This document shows, one piece after another, positions 10,510 to 21,761 of a stretch of DNA of 64,000 nt. Origin of the DNA: Coix lacryma-jobi var. lacryma-jobi (taxonomy: Eukaryota; Streptophyta; Magnoliopsida; Poales; Poaceae). The position numbers and the translations under genes are program-made. The stretch is taken from NCBI GenBank assembly GCA_009763385.1, contig VDCT01000088.1, positions 372,001 to 436,000 on the forward strand, read 5' to 3'. A model generated the notes under the pieces. That model had not been told where the DNA came from and did not search any database. It saw only the letters and a list, made by a program, of their open reading frames with translations. Each line of letters begins with the position of its first letter. Position 1 is the first letter of the stretch.

Positions 10510-11325
10510 ACTTTCCTTGCCGGTCTCGCAGGAAGAAAATCGTGGCGAAGAAGGCGGCGACGTCGACACGGTGTGCCAGGCCGCCAGCACGGCGAAGGAC
10601 CACGCCCACGCCACGAACGCCAGGGCGCCCGCCGACGCCGGGGGCCGCGGCTGCTCCCAGATGGCGCCCATGCGCGTGGTGGGTGGTGACGGCATGGCGG
10701 GCAGCCTGGCCGGGTCGGCGGCGCTCCGGGTGCACGCCATGAGGAGCGTGAGCAGCGACATGCCGTCGCCGATCGAGCGAGTGGTGCACGTGAATCGCCA
10801 TGGTGGCAGCGACCTTGGAGGTGGGGAAGTCGAGGATGTGGAACTCCCAGAGCGGGCGGGACCAGTCCATGGGCAGCGTGGACAGAGTCACCACGTAGTC
10901 CTCCACGGCCCTGTCCGGGTGGCGCGCCACCGCGTCGGCGTCCAGGTTCGGGTAGATGTGGTGGTCGTCCAGGTTCACCGTCATCGGCACCCACCGGCGC
11001 CACCGATGGCCGTCTTCGTCGTCGCTGGAACTGGAGTGGTCCTTCACCTGCATGTACGCGCGTACGGACCACGGATGTTGCACCGGCAAGATCGAGGCGA
11101 TGGTCGGCGAGACGAAACGTACGTTACATCAAGTATAGAACTTGGCAGGCGGCTAACTACGTGCTTTCATGCAATCACACGTGCTATCAGCATTCGTGGT
11201 TATGTTATGTGAAGTATGTGTGCATACTTGGATGCTGCGGAAGTGCGGGTGGCGCGCCTGGACCTCGATGCTGGCGCGTGCGGTGCGCGGCGAGGTTCAC
11301 GGGGGTGGAGGTCCCGATCGACTAT
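10510..11325 (-). pseudogene. Captured fragment of a WSD1-like wax ester synthase/diacylglycerol acyltransferase gene
   Basis: On the minus strand, an exon end encoding HPHFRSIQ finishes at 11228 and is followed by a GT donor at 11227-11226. A 180-bp intron runs to an AG at 11049-11048. The second exon begins at 11047 (VKDHSSSSDDEDGHRWRRW) and continues through VEDYV, STLPMDWSRPLWEFHILDFP and the acyltransferase motif region HHS-GDGM, then SLLTLLMACTRSAADP and a C-terminal FFATIFFLRD. These are hallmark segments of plant WSD1-type O-acyltransferases, which join fatty acyl-CoA to long-chain alcohols in the ER. The phase across the intron is consistent. The N-terminus and the C-terminal half are absent. 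A 4-bp duplication (ctcg) shifts the frame inside HHSxGDG at about 10771-10785, so no functional enzyme can be made. Gene identity rests on recalled family motifs. Confidence 0.85.
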
Positions 11326-11644
11326 GAACACACGAACTGAAATAAAAAAATTACTCATACATAAATAATTACAACACTATTTAAGTACAGAAGTTACAAG
11401 TAAGAAGAAGAATAGGAGATTAATCTGAAACCTGTCTGTCCGTATGTGCACTCTCGTCAAGCGGTTGAGAGCCTGAGACGATGGCGTTAGGCTTCGCTGC
11501 GGACGCGCCTCCGAGTACAATGAGTCGGCGTCCGTGAGCGTGGGCAGTGGGCGGCTGGACGCGTGCGCGTGGTGGCGTTCCGTGACGGCGTCGGTCGTCG
11601 GCGTGAGTTGCGAACTTGCGATGCGATTCAGCGAGAGTGCGATA

Positions 11645-11900
11645 ATATCGAGGCAGCAAAGAAAATTCTTAGGGGCATGCGGTTGTGTTGGCGCCCAGCG
11701 TGGCCAGTGCATGAGAAATAAAATTTCCATGGGCATTGAAGTCTTTTGCCACCCAAGTTTGACACCGTTAGTGCGGGAAATAGACAGAATGGCGTGGAAG
11801 AGAAAACTTTTCAAACGCAGGGACAAGAGCGTTAGAACCCATCTTCGAGGGACATGGACGATTATACCATCTTTTTTAATGACATACAAGTAAAAGGCTC
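11645..11900 (-). repeat. Pack-MULE right terminal inverted repeat
   Basis: Reverse complement of the left repeat. It ends at 11900 directly against the duplication ATCATGTAA. Confidence 0.92.
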
Positions 11901-11909
11901 ATCATGTAA

Positions 11910-13590
11910 AGCATAGAAACAATAGTGGCATCATATAATCATCAAAATCATTTGATTTTCATGAACGAACCTAGGAATGTCTATATGCTCTAATCAAGTC
12001 CTTAGCATAGTATGAATGCATATGACAAACAGTGATACCTTGCTATCTTGGAGTAGAGGTTAGTCATTTTGATTCTAACTCCGAAATAGCAATGTGAAGT
12101 TCATGGTGAAGATCAATAAATACCAATTGATAGAACAAATCTTCACCCATATGATCAAGTGCACTATGTTGTTGTGGTTGCTTATTTCTTCATTTGATCA
12201 TAGCTTGCATATAAATACCACTTGAGTTGGCATGATTTGCTTTCTTCTAGATGTCGCTTGCTCTCTTGATCAACCCTTTTGATTTCTTCAACTAAGCATC
12301 TCAAATGACACTTTAGATCACCACTTCCATGTTAGCCTTCTAAGCCTAGCTTGGTTAACCTACCAAAGGCGGCAAGCCCCTACAAAAGGGAGAAATGACC
12401 TCTCTCCAAATAATCATCCTTGATACTCACTTTAATTGACCTTGTTTGATTGATCCTTTTGAACTCTTCTTGAAATGTGACTTTGAATCCATCTTTGAGT
12501 CCATCTTTGAGTCCTTTTCTTTCTTTCAAATAATCTTCAATTTGATACTAGGACTTGATCTTTCTCTTCATCTTGATGTTGGTCTTGATCTCATCTTTGA
12601 CATCTTTATAACTCATCTCAAAAAACAAACATAGGTCCCTCAACCACTTATAAGTATGATTCCAACTTGAGGGTCTTTCAATCAATGTGACTTGTGATCT
12701 ATCCAATAATTATCACTTTTCTGGCAGATTCTGTCCTTCTCAAGGAAACATGTATATCTCCTAAAATATAAGTCCAATGACTATGAAATTTGGTGGACAT
12801 GTGCTTCTCCAAGTGTTCTAGCAGCCATAAAAATTTGAGCTTCATTGGCTTTGTAGATTGCTACCAGATTCCAATTCTTTCCATAGTAGTACATGCTGAA
12901 AACTGCTGCACTATAGTTGACAAGGTCCACTCCAAAACCGAAGCATCACTTATCCAATTATCATGAAATTTGCACAGCAACTAATACCATAAATGTAGAG
13001 CATGTGTACCAAATTTCAAGCCAATCCAAAAAGATTTGATCTTTCAATCATGGCTATTTTCTCAGCTCACTCAGATTTTGCAATATTGGACACCTTTGAG
13101 CAATTGAGCTATACTCTACCAATTCGAATCAAACTTAAAGCTAACTTGTTTGAATAGTCACACAAGACATATATCCATTCAAATCACTTACTAAAAGAAG
13201 TCTCATGAACATATCCAATCAAACTAACTCAAACTTGATCACTAAGCAATTTATCCATTCAATCATCTTATAGTAAGCAATCATATGCATATATATCCAA
13301 TTCAATCAACTCAAATGCATCTAAAATAACATGATCAACTAGAGATATACCTTAGTAGCTCATGATCATCAAATAGCAAGCTTCTACCATTTGCAAGCCT
13401 TCAAATATTTCCAATCAACCACCACAACTTGATCTTTTGCACTTGTATGTTTTAGCACTTGGACTTCACTTCACTTGACTTGACATTGGGATGAGAATAG
13501 AAATAAGCTTCATTACTAGACTAAATCACATGATGAATAATATGAAATCAATTTGAATCAAGTCTCCAATGCCATGGTACCTACACACAA
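11910..13590 (-). other. Element N internal region without coding content
   Basis: About 1.7 kb, AT-rich. The left 60 bases match C's region after pol (tggcatcatataa and a ttgattttcatgaa-type phrase). From about 12660 to 13560 there is prose-like AT-rich sequence with no protease, integrase, RT or RNase H motif in any frame. This is where pol would be expected, so pol is absent rather than merely mutated. Confidence 0.6.
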
Positions 13591-15368
13591 TCATCCACTT
13601 TTTGATGGTACCCAAACTAGTTTGGGTCCTCTCAAGTTAGGTGCAACATACTTAGGCAATGCCTTAGTATGAATAGCGGGATAAGTTGCAATAGTAGCCT
13701 TAGAGGTACCATTTTCATCCTTCCCAAGCATAGAATCAATAGCAATTGAAATAGGCTTAGGAGTGTTACCTAGGGGACATGAATTAGCCATGTGTCCCCT
13801 TTCCCGGCATGAGTAGCAACTTCTCTCGGATTGAGCCTTTTCTTCCTTGCTCATTTGATGCTTCTCATTGCCTTGCTTCTTCTTGTTTGCTTGAGCCTTC
13901 TCCTCAAGCTTGTTTGGACAACCCGAAGCTAGGTGGCCCAATTGATCACAACTATAGCACTTGACTTGGGTGAGGTCTTGTGTTGATTTTGATCTTCTAC
14001 CTCCCCTTCTTGTCTTCTTCTTCTTCTTCTTCCCCATATCACCATCTTCATGGTTGATCTTTCTTTGCACTTGGGGCTTGATCATTGGCTTCTTGTTGTT
14101 GGGGCAAGCATTTGCAAGATGTCCCATATCATGGCACCGATAGCACATGAAATGAGATAGCTTTTCTTGTTCTTCTTCTTCTCATTTTCTTTCATATCTT
14201 CTCTTGCCCATCTTTTGCCTTTGACATTGCTCTTGTTGAAGCCAATGCCACTCATGTCACCATAGATTCTTTGATTCTTCATCATGTGCTCATAGGTGAC
14301 CTTTGATCCACACCACCTCTCTAACTTGTTGCTCAAGTTCTTCACTTTGCTTTTGAGCTCATTGTTCTCCATCAAAAGGTTAGTCTCACAAGACAAGAAG
14401 TAGAACAAGCATCTATATGTGAAGAACGTGGCATAGCTAATAAATCATCACAAGAGGTGGATACATTCTTCTTGCCTACATCACATGGGTTAGCAACGTT
14501 TTGCAATAGATCATTTCACCCATGTGATGAGCTCTCACTAGTTTTAGTTTCTTCATTTGAAAGCATGTTAGTGAAAAAACAGGGTCTTGTACCAAGTTAT
14601 CATGAGTAACACATAGTTCCTCATGAGTCAATTTTAGATCCTCATGTGAACAAGTACTAACATAAAGTAGATGCTTCACTTGTTCACATGTGTTCTTTAG
14701 AAATGAGTTTCTTTTTCCCATTTTGCATTTTTAGAAATCTCATTTTCTAAAGCGATGGTCATGCTAGCATATCTACTCAAGAGCTCCTCATATGCATTAA
14801 GATCAATCACATTAGGTTTGATAACCTTAGTGTCACAATGTGACATGAAGCAATGTGATGTAGTGGTTGGAGAGCTTGAAGAAGTATCACTCTCATAGCC
14901 GGAGCATGAACCATCATCATCAAGTGTGCTTGGAATATCATCATCACTTGCATCACTTGAGCTTGAGGTGGAGCAATCTTCCACAATCACGGAGTTGTGG
15001 TCTTAGTCAACCACCTCGTGTGCCAACTCTATGTGATCCTCCTCCTTGAATTTGCCATCATCCCAAATGGAGAAATCACCATAGAGATGTTTGAGTGCCG
15101 TCCACATATCATGGGCACTCACCGAAGTCATCACCCTACTAAATATGTCATCTTGCAAAACATTTGTTTGAAAACATTGGGCTTGTGCATCGAGTGTTAG
15201 ACAATCCTCTTGCGTTTGGGTTAGATTACTCTCATCCAAGGCATGAGTAAAGCCAACAACAACGATCCACCAAAACTTTGGACCAAAAGCACGAAAATGA
15301 TCAAGCATATGAAGTTTCCACCGTGCATAGAGTGTGTCACACTCAACATCTAACCAACTAGTCGCCAT
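13591..15368 (-). pseudogene. Element N gag (retrotransposon capsid/nucleocapsid polyprotein), decayed
   Basis: The likely start is ATG at 15368 (MATSWLDVECDTLYARWKLH), soon after the primer site. The N-terminal part resembles the UBN2/gag capsid domain, with segments such as LDAQAQCFQTNVLQ and SAHDMWTALKHLYGDF. An in-frame TAA lies at 15003-15005, and frameshifts separate the pieces at about 14990-14697, 14721-14476, 14408-14082 and 14148-13591. The C-terminal part has three CCHC zinc knuckles, CYRCHDMGHLANAC, CYSCDQLGHLASGC and CYSCRERGHMANSC, separated by lysine-rich linkers. It ends ...PKLVWVPSKSG, the place where pol normally follows in this family, but none follows. Gag would have packaged N RNA; here it is broken. 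Confidence 0.85.
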
Positions 15369-15405
15369 CCTCTCGGGTCGGTGAAGACCACAAATGAGAG
15401 ACCTA

Positions 15406-15417
15406 GCTTTGATACCA
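15406..15417 (-). promoter_or_regulatory. Primer binding site of N (initiator tRNA-Met type)
   Basis: TGGTATCAAAGC on the minus strand, two bases inside the 5' LTR end. It differs at one position from the usual copia TGGTATCAGAGC. Confidence 0.85.
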
Positions 15418-15419
15418 CG

Positions 15420-18081
15420 TGAAGGGTCGAGATGGCGGACTAGAGGGGGGGTTGAATAGTGCTTTCTAAAATTAATCGCACTGGCGAACCAAAATAAATG
15501 CGGAATTAAAACTATCGGTCTAGCCAAGACTACACCCCTCTACCTATACTCTATGACACCTTACAAAAGATCCTAAACAATGCAGATAAGGTGTCGGACT
15601 AGCTAGAGCTCACCTAACCAATTCTAGAAGCAAGGTCACACAAACCTATGCAACTAGTACTTCAAACACCGGGGAGCTCCTACACAGTCTAGTAAGCAAA
15701 GCACAAAGCTCCTATGCTCACTAGCAATGCTCAATAACAAGGCTACACAAGCCAAATTAGAGAGCTCAACTTACTTAGCTACAGAAACTAAGCAATGTGA
15801 CTAACAAGGCTACTCAAGCCAATTAGTCACGCAAGAGAGCTACTTCTAAGCTACACAAGCAAAGAAGGTAACTAGCAAGCTACACAAGCTAACTAATTAC
15901 AAGAGCAACAACAAAGCACTAGCACAAGTATGAGAAGGAAATACGAGCTAGTGAATGGAGACAACAAACCACCGAGAAGATGAACACGAAGTTGACACGG
16001 TGATTTTTTCACCGAGGTTCACTTGGTTGCCACCAAGCTAGTCCCCGTTGAGGCAAGCCCAAGGTTGCCGCCGATCCTCTTGCTAGTGGTGACCCTAAGT
16101 CACGCTCTCCACGATGGAGTGCTCACCAAGAGCTCTAGCTTTCGATCCGGCCAGACCACTTGGCGCTCTTCGCACCTCTATCCACTAGAGTTGCTCTTCG
16201 CGATCTCCCGTGAGGCAAGCACAATGCCCCTCGCAAAGCTTTCTCTGGAGCAACGCACAATCTTCACGCGGGCTTCACGACGGAGACTCGAACACCAAAC
16301 CGTCTAGGAGGTGGCAACCTTCAAGAGTAAAAAGCACCACCGGCTTGCAACTTGACCACCTAGTGCCACTCGATGCAATCTCTCAAAGCAACGCACTAGC
16401 GATCTCTCTCACACACAATTGGATGAACACTAAGTATATGTGTGTTAGAGGGCTCACAAGCACACCCAAGCCTACACACAAAGTCCCTGGGGTGCTCAGC
16501 AATTGGCCAAGGCCGGCCACCCCAGCTATATATATAGGGGGCGAAAGCAACTAGCCGTTCCCCACTTTTTCCTGAGCTCCACGAAGACCACCGGTACTAC
16601 CGGTCGGGCCCCCAACGTTCCACGAAGCGAGCAGGCGAGAAACCAGGCAGTACTTCCGGTCAGCGACCGGTACCTCCGGTCAACATGACCGGTACTACCG
16701 CTTCACGACCGGTACTACCGCTTCACACTTCACTACTCCCGATTGACCAAAAGGCCACATAGGGCCTGTACTACCGTCCGTAGGCCGGTACTACCGCCCG
16801 GCTTCGATCCTCAGCCCAACGGCTACTTCACCTGAGGGGTAACTCCGGTCCTTGACCGGTATGACCGCTCGCAGGCCGTTACTACCGGTCGACCACCGGT
16901 ACTTCCGGTCAACCCCTTAGGCGCCCGTTGGAATAAACTATGCACGAAACGGGACTTTTGGAGCCCCGATCGGTACTACCGGCCCCCGGACCGGTACTAC
17001 CGACCCCCGGACCGGTACTACTACCCCACGGACCGGTACTACTGTCCCCGGACCGGTACTACCGCCCGTCCAGCGGTACTTCCGCTACCAGCTTGAGCTC
17101 CGCGCTAAAACGGCTATAACTCTTAGCTCCGAACTCTGATTTGGATGATCTCGGACATTTTGGAAAGCTTATTCAGAGGGCTACACAACCCACATGAATA
17201 CACGATCCAAAACACAAAGGATTAGAACAGATTTCTAATCCAAGATCCATCGCTTCTCTTTTTCAACCAATGCTTCCTCCAAAACTTTTCCGAGTTGATC
17301 CAATTCAACTCCAACACCTTCTCCATTACAAATGTGCCAACACCACCAAGTTTATACCATCATGTGCATGTGTGTTAGCATTTTCACAATCATTTTTCAA
17401 AGGATTTTCACTTACATTCACCATGCCACTCGATCCTAGTAACATCGCAAAGTTAGATCGCTCAAGTGGCACTAGATGACCGATATGCAAACAAGTTTGC
17501 TCCTCTTGATAGTACGGCCATCTATCCTAAACCCGGTCATAAACTTCTCTACACACCTATGACCGATGAAATGAAATGCCCTACAATTATACCTTTGCCT
17601 TGCGCATTCCATTCCATCTCCTTCGGTGTTGATGCAACACATGCACCAACCTATCACCAAATGATATGATCCACTTCATATCATTACATGGCCTTCATGG
17701 TCCATCGATCTTGACCTCACTTGCTCTTCACCATTGCTTCGGTCCTTCAGCGCCAAGTCTTGCTTAAGCCTCCCGACACTCGGTACCAATGGCTTCAAAG
17801 CCTCCAACTTGCCCTTCACCTTCGCAATCGGTCCATCAAGCCAAGCCTTGCCTTGATCTTCACCATCTTAGTCATATGACCACATGTCATGTTTCATGTG
17901 CATTAAGCTTCTCCATGATCATCACATGTGTGAGCTTCACATCAAGTCCAAGCCATTCACCTCCATGGATCAAGTGCTCACACACATGTACCTATGGACT
18001 AATCCCTGTGTATCTCACATAAACACAATTAGTCCACCTAAATTTGTCACTCAATTACCAAAACCAAACTAGGACCTTTCA
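15420..18081 (-). repeat. Element N 5' LTR (right copy)
   Basis: 2662 bp, TGAAGGGTCGAG to AGGACCTTTCA. It is collinear with the left LTR except that it lacks the CACTA MITE, so it records the MITE's empty site. Its own palindromic array is at about 16570-17090 and its TATA-like run at about 16525-16540. The sequence after it, TCAGA, restores the reading of O's LTR. Confidence 0.93.
16570..17090. repeat. Palindromic CCGGTACTACCGG-type array in N LTR (right)
   Basis: Counterpart of 6480-7018 with the same short units. Some units are lost or mutated relative to the left copy, so it is slightly shorter. Confidence 0.8.
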
Positions 18082-18690
18082 TCAGAATCCGATCGTCCCG
18101 TGGCTAGAGTCCCATCTCCCGGAAATCCCTCTGTTCGTCCACTGATTCGACTCGATGTCACCCAAATCCAAAGCACTAAGGCTCAAACTCGGGGAGGAGA
18201 GTCACAAGAAGGATAGTGAGCTACTCCTAGGAGATCATGGCTCGAACCTATCTTCAAATCGATGAATCAAAGAAGTTCCGGGAAGAGCGAGAAGAACACG
18301 ATCCAAAATGAAAACCGATCGATCTACTAGCTCGTGAGGTTAGAGAGGGATTCCTTCGGTGAAAAGAAGCGCCTCACGATCTAGCACAAGTGGGTTCAAG
18401 CGGAATCGAAAACCGTCTCTCGGAGAGGAAGAACTAGGCAAATCTCCGAGAGGGCAAAAACTTAAAACGTGAAGAACACACGAACAAAGTGCAAATCGAT
18501 CTCGATTTCAGCCGTGTCTTGAACCCACGAGACAACAACGAGATTACAGTCTCGTTTCCTCAAAAACTCAAGTACACAGAGGTATTGTCACTCACTCTAC
18601 GGATAACAGGCAACGCAGTATGATGGAAAACCTAAGCAAAGGCTAGAGATTGAAAGCTGCAAGGATGGAGAGAGAGGAGGGCTGCCTCTC

Positions 18691-18700
18691 TTATTTATAG
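18691..18700 (-). promoter_or_regulatory. TATA-like box of O LTR
   Basis: CTATAAATAA on the minus strand, identical to the boxes in both B LTRs. It is preceded in transcription order by the GTTTTGAGGCCCAAAC array. Confidence 0.55.
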
Positions 18701-18957
18701 CCTAATACACTTATTCCCCTTCTACCCCTAGATACAAGAGCGAACAGGCCAACCCTAGGGGTATCCCGGTCCAACTCTGCCAAGTCTTGATCCGACAGCC
18801 ATGTGCCTTCATCATCCTTAGCTTCGCCTCGACGCATGCCTCAGGATGCCGCCACGTGCCGTCCTGTCGACCGCCGTGCCTTCCTCGTCGATAGCTTCGC
18901 CGCAACGCAAGCCTCTCGGCACCGCCACGCGTCGACTGTCCTTTTTTGGACCTCCCT

Positions 18958-19170
18958 CCAGTTTTGAGGCCAAAACTGGGAAACCTGTCCTCTAGCTGAG
19001 TTTTGTGGCCCAAACTCAGAAATTCGTCAGCCCAGGTTTTGAGGCCCAAACCATGAAACCGTCCACGCCGAGTTTTGAGGCCCAAACTCAGAAACCCGCC
19101 ACCTCGAGTTTTGAGGCCCAAACTCGAAAACCGTCGAGGGTAGTTTTTTGAGGCTCAACTACCAAACCCG
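18958..19170. repeat. GTTTTGAGGCCCAAAC palindrome array in O LTR
   Basis: About six units of an imperfect palindrome built on GTTTTGAGGCCCAAAC with ca. 35-45-base spacing. The same array type is found in B and D LTRs. It produces a spurious repetitive open frame (GLKTRGG-type repeats) on the minus strand. Confidence 0.75.
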
Positions 19171-19608
19171 TGCCATAGACGGAATGTGATTCGCACACCT
19201 CGACCACCGGCGCCGATGCCGATGCATGTCCAGCCTCCACGTTGGGCACAATGCCTTCGCCTTCCTTCTCGGCCTCCCACCAAGTGTCACGACGCCATCG
19301 TCTTCCTCCCGACTCGGCCGATGCACCGCACATCCCCATGTGCTCTCGCTCGCTGATGCCACGTGCCAGCTACCACAGCTGGTCCTCTGGCCTCCCGGTC
19401 CGTCGGTCCAAGCCTCACGTTCGCCCTTCACCGCTCTCGGTTCGTCGGCACGACACGTCTCTACTTGACCTTCACCTCGCCATCGACCACTGTCTCTCAG
19501 CTCCACACCTACACATCAATGCAACCAAGAGACACATGTTGCCTGTTGACCGATCGCTCATCACTCAGGAAAGGAACCACAAGGGCACATATCAACCTTG
19601 GGTTCGCA

Positions 19609-20401
19609 ATCTCCCCCTTGATGAGTGCATCATCAACACATAGCAACCATAATCAAAGAGAAAAAGGAAACATAAGTAGATAGAAGAGGAAGCTCACTCA
19701 AAATGTCCAAAAGCCAAGATAAAAGTCGAAGAAGGACAAATCGAGATAAGCACAGCTTGGTCCCCAAAGACATGGGCAACGGTTCGACACAACCAAACAA
19801 AGGATCAGAGCAACAACTCAACAAAGAGAAAAACTCAATCACCCAGAGTGAAAGCCTAGGTTCCCAAAGACATGGGCAATGGTATGACGCAACCAAGTCA
19901 AGAACAAGCTAGTCCTCAAGAAGAGGCAGAAAGGGCTCAACACCACTAGTTCAAAGCTCGATACCAACTGAAAAGCGCATAAACGTGCAAAACTGCTAAT
20001 CCCTCAAGATAGAGGCACAGAGGCTCAACACAATTAGCAGAATGCTCCATACCAAACAAAGCGTCAAAAACTGCGACAACAGCTAGTCCCTCAAGATAGA
20101 GGCACAGAGGCTCAACACAACTAGCTGAAACCTCCATACCAATCGAAGCAATCGGGGGGGTACACAAAAGAGCAAAGCAGAACTGCTCCCCTCGCTAAAA
20201 GAACTCACTCTCCCTCAACAAGTGAAGCATAAGGTTGCAAATTGTCAGCATTCAGCAAAAATTCTCCCCCTTGGTGACAATTTGCAATCAAAAAGGAGGG
20301 AAAGGAAGCTCAAAATAAGCAAAACGGAGCTAGGCCATGCCTATTGGAGCAAGAAACATGCATATGAACCTAAAATGCAAGTCAGCAGCTTCAGGTATAT
20401 A
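19609..20401 (-). other. Element O region after pol, part next to 3' LTR
   Basis: Noncoding, collinear with 22446-23210 of B and 37270-37860 of D. It contains the polypurine tract at 19609-19625 and a second tract near 20262 (plus ctcccccttgg). It contains phrases such as ggttcccaaagacatgggca and ccctcaagatagaggcacag that recur in all three elements. It is interrupted by B at 20402. Confidence 0.65.
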
Positions 20402-20641
20402 TGAAGGACCGGATTAGCGACCAGAGGGGGGGTGAATGGGAGCCTCAAATTCAACTCATGAATAGTATGGCCCTTGTCCCAGAAAATCACCCCAAAAGCT
20501 AAGACTCGAAACGACCAAGGAGTTCACGGCCTACAAGTAGGTGGATACCCTAGGAGATGTCCTAGTGGTACAGCGGAACCCCCGGAGAAACACCAAAACC
20601 AACTGCCAAAGCCTCGGAGCAAAACTGCACAAGCTGCAGAT

Positions 20642-20905
20642 TCGCGGACTGTCCGGGTTCAGAGTCCCGGACTGTCCGGTGAAGGCCGGACTGTCCGCCA
20701 CTAGAAGTCCGGACTGTCCGCCGGCAACCGAGTCCCAAACAGACTGTTCTAAAACAGTTATGGACTAGTCCCGGACTGTCCGCGAGTTTGTACTGCGGAC
20801 TGTCCGCCGTTCACAAAACAGAGAACAGTGTTGTGCTGGGCTGTTCTGATCCTGCTGAGTCCCGAGTCCCGGACTGTCCGCCGCTGGGGGCGCGGATTGT
20901 CCGCG
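20642..20905. repeat. CGGACTGTCCG palindrome array in B LTR (left)
   Basis: About eight units of CCGGACTGTCCGG or close variants. This core is the palindrome known from maize-type Sirevirus LTRs. It lies on the downstream side of the TATA-like box in transcription orientation. Duplicated at 51533-51796. Confidence 0.85.
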
Positions 20906-21500
20906 GATGAACAGACAGCAGGAAAACTGCTCGGGACAAAAGGCAATTCGATCGAAACTTCACCAAATCAAAAGAGACTTCGATCAAACTCTCCCCAAGT
21001 GTTCCTCTACGTATTGGGGTGCTAATCCTAAGAAATCATCGCACCAAACCAAGTCTATCAAGAGAAATCCAAGGATCACCGAAAAGGGGGAAAGAACGAA
21101 GAACGAACGCGAAATCAACCCGATCTATGGATTCGTGAGGTTAGGAGAGAATTCCTTCGGTAGAAAGAAGGAGCTCACGACCAAGAACAAATTGATTCAA
21201 GTGGAATCGAAAATCATCTCACGGATAGGGAGAACAAGGCAAATCCCTGGGAGATGAAAAACCAAAATGTGAAGAACACAAAACACAAGACACGATTCGA
21301 TTTCAGCCAAAATTCCTCCACACGAGGAGACAACGACAATATGGTCTCGTTTCCTCAAAAGATCCAAATACACAGAGGTATGATTCCTGTCTCTGCGGAT
21401 CGCTAGCAGCGAGGTATGATTAGAACCTAAGCGAGGGCTAGAGAGAGAGAGCTCAGGAACAAATGACTGCTAGGATGGAGAGAGAGGAGGGTTGCCTCTC

Positions 21501-21510
21501 TTATTTATAG
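21501..21510 (-). promoter_or_regulatory. TATA-like box of B 3' LTR
   Basis: CTATAAATAA on the minus strand; the same box is at 52390-52399 in the 5' LTR. Confidence 0.55.
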
Positions 21511-21761
21511 CCTAATACAATAATCCCCTTCTACTCCCAGATACAAGAGCGAAGCGGCCAGGTATCCCGGTCCAACTCTGCTTGTTGATGATCCGACGGC
21601 CACGCGCCCATCTCATCCTTAGCTTCGCCTCGACGCAAGCCTCAGGATGCCGCCACGTGCCGCCCCGTCGACTGCCGCGCCTACCTCGCGAATAGCTGCG
21701 CCGCTGCACCAGCCTCTTCACGCCGCCACGCCTTGACCGTCCTTTTTGCGGACTTCCCCCT

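Larger units (their letters stand above)
10173..11900. mobile_element. Pack-MULE: Mutator-like element with long TIRs carrying a host gene fragment
   Basis: Two inverted copies of about 256 bp (10173-10429 and 11645-11900) begin GAG(T/C)CTTTTACTTGTATG. They are flanked by a perfect 9-bp duplication ATCATGTAA at 10164-10172 and 11901-11909. Long terminal inverted repeats plus a 9-bp duplication diagnose a Mutator-like element. It encodes no transposase. The interior is strikingly GC-rich against an AT-rich surround and contains two exons and an intron of a WSD1-like acyltransferase gene, plus a second unidentified GC-rich patch at about 11440-11640. It sits in the 3' untranslated region of N; the same place in C is empty. 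Confidence 0.95.
4748..18081 (-). mobile_element. Element N: non-autonomous, gag-only Sirevirus-like copia element
   Basis: N is a complete LTR element with LTRs 4748-8007 and 15420-18081, both running from TGAAGGGTCGAGATG to AGGACCTTTCA. It is flanked by TCAGA at 4743-4747 and 18082-18086. The primer site abuts the right LTR and the polypurine tract abuts the left LTR, so the element reads on the minus strand. Inside are a decayed gag next to the 5' LTR, about 1.7 kb with no coding signal and no pol at all, and a region after gag homologous to that of element C. Three foreign insertions lie inside it: a CACTA MITE in the left LTR, a solo LTR and a Pack-MULE in the 3' untranslated region. It is inserted in the LTR of O. 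Confidence 0.92.
18082..19608 (-). repeat. Element O 3' LTR, inner piece
   Basis: Continues O's LTR after N. It shares with D and B LTRs the phrases tgttcgtccactgattcgactcga, the 18690 CTATAAATAA-type TATA, and the array of GTTTTGAGGCCCAAAC palindromes at 18960-19165. It ends ggttcgca at 19608 against the polypurine tract (plus: atctcccccttgatgag). Confidence 0.75.

Noticed and set aside
18711..19121. Repetitive frame with GLKTRGG-type units, also near 21681, 36631 and 52578
   Set aside because: It is the translation of the GTTTTGAGGCCCAAAC DNA repeat in LTRs, not a repeat protein.
20642..20905. Possible CRISPR-like spaced palindromes
   Set aside because: Units are short and irregularly spaced, occur in LTRs of a plant retroelement and are duplicated with the LTR.
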